NCBI GenBank assembly: GCA_030043175.1
Contig: JASHYD010000532.1
Coordinates: 1 to 7,045 of the forward strand
DNA from: Xanthobacteraceae bacterium
GTDB lineage: Bacteria; Pseudomonadota; Alphaproteobacteria; Rhizobiales; Xanthobacteraceae
Length of the DNA stretch: 7,045 nt
Direction of reading: 5' to 3'
Part shown: piece after piece, positions 1 to 5,600 of the stretch
How the letters are laid out: each line of letters opens with the position of its first letter
How positions within the stretch are numbered: the stretch's first letter is position 1
The notes under the pieces: model-generated
The model's input: only the letters and a program-made list of their open reading frames with translations
Told to the model about the DNA's origin: nothing
Database searches by the model: none
Program-made: the position numbers and the translations under genes

Positions 1-153
1 TACGAGCAGGCTGCCATCTGCGGCGGCATGAAGCCAGCGGGGTGGAGGAAACTCTTTGCCACGCCGGATGCCGTCCAACAGATGGGCGCCTCTTTCTGGC
101 ACCCGTGCCACGAGCATCAGCCTTTCGCACTCTTTGTCGCGCAAAAGGAATAG
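1..153 (+). CDS. C-terminal fragment of an unidentified protein, cut by the window edge
   Basis: Reading frame 1 is open from the first base to a TAG at 151-153, giving 50 residues that end in FVAQKE. I infer coding because 37 of the 50 codons end in G or C, as expected for a GC-rich genome, and because the composition (several Trp, His and Cys, few Arg runs) looks like protein rather than an antisense shadow. The internal ATG at 28 would give only 41 residues, so the real start is probably left of the window. I recognise no family, motif or membrane segment. The 190 bases that follow, up to the end of the minus-strand membrane-protein gene at 345, hold only very short overlapping frames and a small GGCGA/TCGCC hairpin at 301-313 with no T-run, and no gene I can support. 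It could instead be a chance open frame or a gene remnant. Confidence 0.35.
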   Translation, partial: YEQAAICGGMKPAGWRKLFATPDAVQQMGASFWHPCHEHQPFALFVAQKE

Positions 154-344
154 GTGCTCAGCCGGTGGGTGCTCGCACGCACGATCCCCACGATGCATCC
201 GTTCACGCATCCTCCGGTCGGGCCGGCCCTGCTCAACGCGATGCTGCCTACATGAATGCCGGGTCCAACCCGCTGAACGCCCAGGCAACCGCGAGGTGAG
301 GGCGACCGTCGCCAACGAAAAGAAGCCACCGATTGTCAGGACTC

Positions 345-662
345 TTAACTAAATGCACCCGGGAAAAATATGAACAGTCCTACGAGAATTAAACTCCAGC
401 CAAGCCACCAAGCTAAACTGTATCCAATGAAACGGAAAACTCTACTGCGGTAAACAATTCCCCTCGGTGTCAGATTTTGCCTCGCCCAGATGCCTATCGC
501 GAAATATTGCAATGGCCCCCGATATTCGAATAGTAAGCGGAAATATGAGTAAATGGCAACAAGCCCTATCAGCAGCGTGCCGCCATCACGGATCGCGGTT
601 GCAACGGAAATCACATAAGGCACGATTTCGCGCTGGCTATGCCCCACTACTTTAAAGCCCAT
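345..662 (-). CDS. Small inner-membrane protein with two predicted membrane segments, unknown function
   Basis: A 105-residue protein starting at ATG 662 and ending in TAA. Two hydrophobic stretches are visible, about residues 27-45 and 78-101, separated by a basic loop rich in Arg (about residues 60-77), so both ends may face the same side of the membrane. The last residues, FFPGAFS, leave almost no tail. The start overlaps the end of the upstream exported-protein gene by 16 bases, which points to translational coupling and co-transcription. The purine-rich AGGGA sits directly against the ATG, too close for an ideal ribosome binding site, which also fits coupling. I recognise no family. As the last gene of a cassette with an exported protein it could be a membrane partner or an immunity/anchor protein, but that is only a guess from position. 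Codon use is AT-richer than in the PQQ and phosphoesterase genes. Confidence 0.65.
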   Translation of the reverse strand: MGFKVVGHSQREIVPYVISVATAIRDGGTLLIGLVAIYSYFRLLFEYRGPLQYFAIGIWARQNLTPRGIVYRSRVFRFIGYSLAWWLGWSLILVGLFIFFPGAFS

Positions 663-1195
663 TCCCTGAATCGGTCATAGAAAATCGGAGGGCCGCTCTC
701 ATTTGGATATTCGATAAAGTAACTGTTAGTGCTATCCTCTTCGATTTTTGTTACAATTTCGTACGCCCCGGAATATCTGATGTGGTCAGAAATTTGGTCG
801 AATTTTTGCGCCATTGTGTAGGTATCCGTTCCTCTCTTTGAAAATATTGGATTCGACACCTGGAATTGGCCCTGGTAATGCCCGGACGCTCTGTTGATGA
901 ACCTAGCAATAAAAGTTAGAAATTTTTCCATCTTTTCCGCAGGAATCTTCTCTTTATATGATAAAAAACCGTATTGATATTTTACGAATCTTTCTTTTCC
1001 GCTTCCCTCCTCGGTATTAATAACTGCTCCGCAGGAATAGGTTTCAGAGAGGGGTTTCGCGGTGGCACCGTCCACAAACAATGGAATCTCGTATCTTCCC
1101 TCGCAAACACTAATGGAGCCGCACGCTCCCTCTGAGGCAAGCACAAGCACTGCCGGAAACAAGAACAACACCAGCTTTATCTGTTGCATGCGCAC
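647..1195 (-). CDS. Exported protein with N-terminal signal peptide, unknown function
   Basis: About 180 residues. The frame can start at GTG 1195 (182 aa) or ATG 1189 (180 aa); an AGAGAG/GGGG purine run lies just upstream, so both are possible. The N-terminus has a Lys followed by an uninterrupted hydrophobic core (about residues 8-20) and a polar SEGACG segment, a typical Sec signal peptide with likely cleavage near residue 25. A Cys sits there, but the residues before it do not fit a lipobox well. The mature part has Cys near residues 31 and 55 that could pair, is rich in Tyr, Phe and charged residues, and has no membrane segment, which suggests a soluble periplasmic or secreted protein. 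I recognise no family. The gene lies 74 bases after the glycine-rich gene and overlaps the membrane-protein gene after it, so the three probably form one transcription unit. Local base composition is low in G/C (48 of 120 at 841-960), a sign of transfer. Confidence 0.7.
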   Translation of the reverse strand: MRMQQIKLVLFLFPAVLVLASEGACGSISVCEGRYEIPLFVDGATAKPLSETYSCGAVINTEEGSGKERFVKYQYGFLSYKEKIPAEKMEKFLTFIARFINRASGHYQGQFQVSNPIFSKRGTDTYTMAQKFDQISDHIRYSGAYEIVTKIEEDSTNSYFIEYPNESGPPIFYDRFREWALK

Positions 1196-1269
1196 CCCGC
1201 TCTCTGGCTTACGCGCTATTCACGGCTCTTGGCCTGCTTATCACTCGCGCGCCCTGCTGCCCTGGGCCG

Positions 1270-2052
1270 TTATTCGTTCCTATCGAATTGGCCTGCTTCA
1301 ATGTTTCCTCCCAAACTCGAACCGACACCAGGCGACAGCGTCGTGGACGCGCCAATGGAAACTCTGCCATTTGTCAGTTGTAAATGGGCCTCGCCGCCAG
1401 CGGCCAAACCGACGATACCGCCTGCCTTTCCGCTGAAGGCAACACCATAATCATGCTTTGAAACTTCGTTGCAGATGTCGGAGACCGCCGGAATATCGCT
1501 GTTTTTTCCATCCATCACGTTGCAAAGGCCATCGATCCAACGTGAAGGATAGACACCCGCCTTGCCTCTGAGGTCTCCCTCCAGCACGACCGCGCCGACC
1601 TTGGCTTCCGCTTTCCCGCCCGTGGCGAGGTTTGCACTCCCGCCGGCTCCGGCCTCCAACACCAGGGCTCTCTCATCAAGACCATACTCTCCGCCAAGGC
1701 CGAACGACTTCAGTCCATTGAGAGTATTGTCCGTTCCTTTCGCGCCGAAGCCGGTGAGGCTCACGTTATTGTCCGTGCTCAAACTGAAAGGAGTATATTC
1801 CGCGCTCGTTTTGGCCTCAAAACAACCGGCTTGGATATCATTTTTTATATGGAATTGATCCTTGTGATCCTCGTGCAGGCAGCCCCCTCGCGCCTTGTAA
1901 TTCCAGAGCTCGTTTGGTTTCCCGGTTTTAGGTTCAACTTTTACGCCGGCAAGCGTTGCCTGAAAGAGCGCAGCCTGGGCGTTATCCTGGCCCATTGCAA
2001 GACCGGCCGGAGCATTGTTCGCTGCAGGCACCGGCTGTATGTCGGTTCCCAT
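1270..2052 (-). CDS. Glycine-rich protein with internal duplication, unknown function (possible secreted effector-like protein)
   Basis: I place the start at ATG 2052 (260 aa), because AGAGG lies 7 bases before it on the minus strand. The longer frame to 2121 has no ribosome binding site and begins with an unlikely peptide. The first ~35 residues are rich in Ala, Pro, Asn and Gln and contain no signal peptide. A middle part (about 45-80) has Trp, His and two Cys (58, 77). From about 98 onward the chain is rich in Gly and small residues with alternating hydrophobics. It contains two related segments, about 131-168 and 204-244, each with an LAxGGxA motif (LATGGKAE at 142, LAAGGEAH at 216), separated by a Cys-containing linker (177, 194). 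Such alternation suggests beta-rich, possibly membrane-inserting structure; this is inference. It is first in a probable three-gene unit with an exported and a membrane protein. A polar, unstructured N-terminus without a Sec signal is also seen in substrates of specialised secretion systems, but no secretion gene is visible here. Confidence 0.65.
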   Translation of the reverse strand: MGTDIQPVPAANNAPAGLAMGQDNAQAALFQATLAGVKVEPKTGKPNELWNYKARGGCLHEDHKDQFHIKNDIQAGCFEAKTSAEYTPFSLSTDNNVSLTGFGAKGTDNTLNGLKSFGLGGEYGLDERALVLEAGAGGSANLATGGKAEAKVGAVVLEGDLRGKAGVYPSRWIDGLCNVMDGKNSDIPAVSDICNEVSKHDYGVAFSGKAGGIVGLAAGGEAHLQLTNGRVSIGASTTLSPGVGSSLGGNIEAGQFDRNE

Positions 2053-2624
2053 CTGTTGGCCTCTGTTTTCGATGCACTGGTATGGAGCTGCACTCCTAAC
2101 AAAGATGCGGCACCTCGACAAGTTTCGAAGAATCTTGAATTTTTAATGTTTAATCTTGAATACAACTTTGGTATTGGTATCATGATGCGGTTGCCGTGGA
2201 GACGCGCTCCGGCGCCTCGCAAATGCGTGTCCCCGTCGGAATTCGTCCGCGCGCGTAATGGCAGGACATTCCAGTGTGATCGCCCGCATTTTGTTGTTGT
2301 TCCTCCCAGTGGTCATCGCCGCCCACTCCGCCACTCCGAGAACGGCCGTGAGGCGATCCGCCTGACGATCCGTCGTCGGGGTCTCGGCCTTGGTGCTCTG
2401 CTCGCATAGTCCTCGCTTCGCGACGCAGGCCCAGATCTTGGCCCATGTTTACCAAGCCCATCTCCCGCGCCCGGAGCTTGCAACTCCCGACTCGAGCCTG
2501 ACCAAAGAGATGGCGGTTGCTGGCAGAAAGCGGCGTATCATCGTCGTTGAGCGCGGGCTAACGGGGTTAAACCGGGAGGAGCCTGCATTTTCAGCGGAAG
2601 GCGGCAGCCTTCGTAGGATGGCAC
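2053..2624. other. Stretch without a convincing gene between the minus-strand cassette and the intron end
   Basis: No frame here has both a credible start and a credible protein. The left end holds the AT-rich island with direct repeats. At 2258-2365 on the + strand a 35-codon frame begins MAGHSSVIARILLLFLPVV and would encode a hydrophobic signal-peptide-like segment, but it has no ribosome binding site and stops at once. It may be the stub of a truncated exported protein. From about 2500 onward the sequence could belong to inner parts of the group II intron whose 3' end follows; the 6-bp hairpin GAAGGC/GCCTTC with loop GGCA at 2597-2612 would fit a domain III or IV stem. No reverse transcriptase motif such as YADD is seen in any frame. 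Confidence 0.4.
2131..2161. promoter_or_regulatory. Two 10-bp direct repeats with 21-bp period upstream of the glycine-rich gene
   Basis: AATCTTGAAT occurs identically at 2131-2140 and 2152-2161 within an AT-rich island (about 2125-2185) that stands out from its surroundings. The period of 21 bp equals two turns of the helix, so both copies present the same face, as in many operators for dimeric regulators. The island lies about 80-110 bases before the chosen start codon (2052) of the minus-strand cassette, where a promoter would be expected. I cannot pick a convincing -35/-10 pair inside it. The regulatory role is inferred. Confidence 0.3.
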
Positions 2625-2694
2625 GAGCCGGATGAATCGAGAGGTTCACGTCCGGCTCTGTGAGCGGCTCGGGATTCCCCGGGCCGACTCGGCA
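2625..2694 (+). mobile_element. 3' end of a group II intron (domains V and VI)
   Basis: Positions 2625-2658 form a 34-nt domain V: an 8-bp lower stem (2625-2632 with 2651-2658), a 2-nt CG bulge (2649-2650), a 6-bp upper stem with one G-U pair (2633-2638 with 2643-2648) and a GAGA tetraloop (2639-2642). The AGC catalytic triad is at 2626-2628. After a 3-nt linker, domain VI is a 12-bp stem (2662-2673 with 2678-2690, loop 2674-2677) interrupted only by an unpaired A at 2687, the expected branch-point adenosine. The 3' splice site should lie 7-8 bases later, near 2694-2695. These features define bacterial group II introns. No intron-encoded reverse transcriptase/maturase is found in the ~570 bases upstream, so this is an orphan fragment or the end of an ORF-less intron. 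It lies in the same orientation as the PQQ gene, about 260 bases before it. Confidence 0.9.
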
Positions 2695-2945
2695 GAACCA
2701 GCCTTCGCTACTCAATCGGCATCACGACTGGTGTACCTCAGATAGCTACCTGTCGCCGGGGCGCCTCCAAGCCGCCGGATAGGCCACTTCGAGAGTGGTG
2801 GCTCCTTCCGTGTACCCTGAAAATCGTTGTATGCTGCGGTTATGACCAGCCGACGGAATGTGCCGTGAGTTTTCGGCGGCGGTGGCAGCGCCCAAACGGC
2901 GGGCACTGAAAATCACATCCGTTCGTTCGCGCAAGCGTATGCATT

Positions 2946-2953
2946 GGGAGGAA
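2946..2953 (+). promoter_or_regulatory. Strong ribosome binding site deciding the start of the PQQ dehydrogenase gene
   Basis: GGGAGGAA ends three bases before the ATG at 2957, leaving 5 bases between GGAGG and the start codon. It selects this ATG over the in-frame upstream ATGs at 2858 and 2939. The protein that follows begins directly with a signal peptide, which confirms the choice. Confidence 0.85.
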
Positions 2954-2956
2954 CTC

Positions 2957-4666
2957 ATGAATCGACGCACCATAGCATCGATGCTGGCAGGCGCGCTGAT
3001 CGCCGCGTCACCCGCACTCGCAGCCGACGTGACGCCGGAACGGCTCGTCAATGCCGACCGCGAGCCGCAGAACTGGCTAATGAACCACCGCACCTACGAC
3101 GCGCAGCGCTATTCGCCGCTGGACAAGATCAACAAAGACAACGTGAAGGATCTCAAGCTCGCTTACGCGGTCGCGATCGGCGGCACCGCGGCGAACGAGA
3201 ATCTGGAAGCGACACCGCTCGCCGAGGATGGCTTCCTCTACATCACCGACCAATGGGGCGTGCTCTACAAGATCGATGTTCGTTCCGGGAAGGCAGGCCG
3301 CATCGTGTGGCGCATGGACCCAGGGCAGGAGAAGATCATCGCAGCGAATCGCGGCGCAGCGCTGTGGGGCGGCTTGGTCGTCACGATCGCGAATCATCCG
3401 CCGCGCATGATCGCCACCAACAAGGAAAACGGCAAGGTCGTCTGGGAGACCAATCTTTCCGACGGCCAGCCCGAACTGCAATTGTCCGCGGCGCCGCTCG
3501 CGGTGAAGGACAAGATCATTCTCGGGGCGGCTGGCGGCGACCGCGGGGTGCGTGATTTCATCGTCGCGGTCGATGCCGCCACCGGCAAGCTGGCGTGGCG
3601 CAAATACGTTATTCCGTCGCCGGGCGAGCCGGGCTCGGAAACCTGGAAGGACAAGAACAATTCCTGGCAGACTGGCGGAGGCGCCATGTGGGTGACCGGC
3701 TCCTACGACGTTGAAAGCAACCAGGTGCTCTGGGGTACCGGCAACCCGGTGCCGATGTTCAATCCCTATAGCCGCCCCGGGATCAATCTTTACACCAACA
3801 GCCTGATCTCCTGGGACCCGGACTCCGGCAAGATGAACTGGTACTTCCAGTATACGCCGGGCGACATGTGGGACTACGATGAGGTCGGCACGCACATGCT
3901 GATCGACGGCGAGGTTGCTGGCCAGCCCCACAAGCTGATCACCCATTCGGGACGCAACGGTTTCTTCTATGCGATGGAGCGCTCCAACGGCCAGACCGTC
4001 CTCGCCAAGCCTTACGTGGACAAGGTGACATGGACCAAAGGCATCGACCAGAAGACCGGATTGCCGCTGGAATACGATCCGGCCAAGGATATCCAGCTCT
4101 ATTCGGGCCAGCAGGCCATGACGCTGACGGACCGCACGAAGAAGCTGTGCCCCTCGTGGCTGGGCGGCAACAATTATTGGTCGGCCTCCTACAGCCGCAA
4201 AACCAGGCTGGTCTACATTCCATCGGCGTCGTCGTGCAATGAAGCCGAGCTCGATCCCGGTGCCGGCAGAAACGTCAACGGATCGATGTTGGGCGGCATC
4301 TCCAGATACACCGAGCGCAACGAATCCGACATCATCGTCGTCGATCCGTTCACCGGCGAAGTCAAAAAGAAGATCCACAAGCCGTACACCAATCAGAGCG
4401 CGGCCCTGACGACAGCCGGCGGCCTTCTCTTCACGGGCCTCACCGACGGATCATTCAGCGCCTATGACGACGTAAGCCTTGAGCAGCTGTGGGAAATCAA
4501 TTTCGGCACCGGCATCAATGCGCCGCCGATGACCTTCGAGGCCGGCGGCAAGCAATACATCGCCATCGCGACGGGGCTCAGCCGCAACGCCAGGACCGGG
4601 CTCGTCAACACGCCGGAGCTTCGCGAGATGCGCAACCAGACGATGCTGTTCGTGTTCGGACTGTAA
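2957..4666 (+). CDS. PQQ-dependent alcohol dehydrogenase family protein, lanthanide-type (XoxF-like), periplasmic
   Basis: A 569-residue quinoprotein of the methanol/ethanol dehydrogenase family, which oxidises alcohols or related substrates in the periplasm and passes electrons to a cytochrome c. Residues 1-22 form a Sec signal peptide (cleavage ALA/AD). Beta-propeller repeats follow, with recurrent (A/V)xDxxTGKxxW-type blades, for example at 202-214 and 285-295. Visible active-site elements are Trp245 in the GGGAMW motif that stacks under PQQ, Asn263 in WGTGNP, catalytic Asp306 with Asp308 in WDYDE, and Arg333 in GRNGFFY. The Asp two residues after the catalytic Asp is the known mark of lanthanide-dependent enzymes. 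Two oddities stand out: the usual metal-ligand Glu (GAExGVR) is Asp195 here (GGDRGVR), and the vicinal Cys pair before NRG is replaced by Lys-Ile. The only mature cysteines are Cys398 and Cys427, in position for the second conserved disulfide. There is no cytochrome domain, and no cytochrome or PQQ-synthesis neighbours. The substrate cannot be told from sequence. Confidence 0.93.
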   Translation: MNRRTIASMLAGALIAASPALAADVTPERLVNADREPQNWLMNHRTYDAQRYSPLDKINKDNVKDLKLAYAVAIGGTAANENLEATPLAEDGFLYITDQWGVLYKIDVRSGKAGRIVWRMDPGQEKIIAANRGAALWGGLVVTIANHPPRMIATNKENGKVVWETNLSDGQPELQLSAAPLAVKDKIILGAAGGDRGVRDFIVAVDAATGKLAWRKYVIPSPGEPGSETWKDKNNSWQTGGGAMWVTGSYDVESNQVLWGTGNPVPMFNPYSRPGINLYTNSLISWDPDSGKMNWYFQYTPGDMWDYDEVGTHMLIDGEVAGQPHKLITHSGRNGFFYAMERSNGQTVLAKPYVDKVTWTKGIDQKTGLPLEYDPAKDIQLYSGQQAMTLTDRTKKLCPSWLGGNNYWSASYSRKTRLVYIPSASSCNEAELDPGAGRNVNGSMLGGISRYTERNESDIIVVDPFTGEVKKKIHKPYTNQSAALTTAGGLLFTGLTDGSFSAYDDVSLEQLWEINFGTGINAPPMTFEAGGKQYIAIATGLSRNARTGLVNTPELREMRNQTMLFVFGL

Positions 4667-4696
4667 CAGCGGGCGACCGAGCCCCGCACTAAGCTC

Positions 4697-4898
4697 ATGA
4701 AACGCGCCGACATGATCAGCAACCTGAACACTCTTACATCGAGCCCGCCGGTCGAATGGACGACAGAGCAGCGACTGGCCTACGTCGAATGGTGCCGAAT
4801 GGTGGTCGCCGCGCTGCGCGGCGCCACCCCGACGCCCGGAAGTGCGGTTCGACGAGGCCGCAGAGACCGCCCGAGAGGCCCACCAGCACGCCGCGTGA
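4697..4898 (+). pseudogene. Small unidentified gene broken by a one-base frameshift
   Basis: From ATG 4697, 47 codons read with 38 ending in G or C, then this character stops at about 4837. Dropping one base in the CCCGGA at 4835-4840 switches to another frame that reads EVRFDEAAETAREAHQHAA and stops at TGA 4896-4898, with 16 of 19 codons ending in G or C. The repaired product would be 66 residues, polar and largely helical-looking, with no signal peptide. It lies 30 bases after the PQQ gene on the same strand, but no clear ribosome binding site precedes either ATG (4697, 4712). I do not recognise the family. Explanations are a recent disabling insertion, a sequencing error in a functional gene, or chance. 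The shift of strong third-position bias from one frame to the next argues against chance. Confidence 0.4.
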
Positions 4899-5521
4899 CC
4901 GACCGGGGTGGGGGGACGGTTCGGCATAGGAAGGAAGCGCCGGACGATGGCCACGCCGTTTGGTTCCGGTTGCAGGCACGCGGGTCTCAGGATGGTGGTG
5001 CGAGAATTGAGTCGGGTGCTCGGTGTCGGCATTGGCTTCACCGATGCGGATCTCGCTGGGTGTGAAGGGCTCGCATAGCATGACAGCGGGCTCGTTGCTG
5101 AACGTCTTGCCGGACGTCGTCCTGTACACGAGGCACCCTGGCCGTACGCGAGCGAGGCCTACGAGACTCTGCCTGATCGCCAGTCAGGACCGTATCGAGC
5201 CATTCCGACTGTACCCGCGAGGACAGCCGCCGCGGTGAAATCGTCCGGGTGGCTCTGCTTTGAGGCGCTCGCAAAGGGAAGAGTGACAACCGACATGGGG
5301 AAGTGGACGCTGTCTGCAAACCTAAATCGCTTGCAGGGCGACAGCAGACCCCGCTTTTTTGACGGCCTGCGTTCCGTTAAGCGGTCGGTTCGCGTCGTCA
5401 CGCACCAGACAGGTGATCCTGAGCTTTCGGGTCCCGGCGGCAGAGAAACCAAATCGGTGACGAGCGGGGGATTGCAGGCTTCGCGCGCCGCGCGGCCATC
5501 GACGGCGTTCCCTTTAACGAT
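4899..5521. other. Long stretch without a supported gene between convergent genes
   Basis: No frame on either strand gives a recognisable protein with a start and ribosome binding site. On the minus strand the frame open from 5183 down to about 4920 is partly coding-like (it reads TSGKTFSNEPAVMLCEPF near 5120-5070, with mostly G/C third positions). It lacks a credible start and runs on into an antisense shadow of the broken gene, so at most it is a decayed remnant. A T-run at 5354-5360 has no stable hairpin before it. I see no tRNA, insertion-sequence end or tandem repeat. Confidence 0.4.
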
Positions 5522-5549
5522 CCGGCGGGGCGCTCACGCGCCCCGCCGG
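5522..5549 (-). terminator. Perfect 12-bp-stem hairpin after the phosphoesterase gene
   Basis: CCGGCGGGGCGC (5522-5533) and its exact reverse complement (5538-5549) enclose a TCAC loop. It lies 51 bases beyond the stop codon of the minus-strand phosphoesterase gene, between convergent genes, where a terminator is expected. No strong U-run follows on the minus strand. On the + strand a weak T-rich CATTACTTTCT follows, so it may act in both directions or mainly protect the 3' end of the mRNA. Confidence 0.6.
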
Positions 5550-5600
5550 CATTACTTTCTAATGACCGTAACGACTTTTCCGGCAAGCACGCTGCGCGGA

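Noticed and set aside
42..352. Two overlapping + strand frames of 85 and 98 codons near the left edge.
   Set aside because: Their products are Arg/Ser/Pro-rich with no motif, they overlap the better-looking partial frame ending at 153, and they lack ribosome binding sites.
1118..1128. Cys near the signal-peptide end of the exported protein as a lipoprotein attachment site.
   Set aside because: The residues before it (EGA) do not fit the lipobox, which needs an aliphatic residue at -3, so ordinary signal-peptidase cleavage is more likely.
2110..2135. TTCGAA near the cassette start, compared with the core of the rhizobial type III secretion promoter element (tts box).
   Set aside because: Only the TCGAAA core on the minus strand matches what I remember of that element; the bases before and after do not align without gaps.
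2806..2835. A possible -35/-10 promoter (TTCCGT, 18 bases, TATGCT) before the PQQ gene.
   Set aside because: Both hexamers are weak matches, and such pairs occur often by chance in a 260-base region.
2858..2956. An upstream in-frame ATG giving a 602-residue PQQ dehydrogenase.
   Set aside because: The extra 33 residues are Arg-rich and would bury the signal peptide. The ATG at 2957 has a near-ideal ribosome binding site.
3077..4378. A 433-codon open frame on the minus strand.
   Set aside because: It is antisense to the PQQ dehydrogenase gene, whose product has clear family motifs and a strong ribosome binding site. Long antisense frames are common in GC-rich coding DNA, and the product shows no domain.
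4669..4687. A 5-bp GCGGG/CCCGC hairpin just after the PQQ gene stop codon.
   Set aside because: The stem is short, the loop is large and no T-run follows, so I do not call it a terminator.
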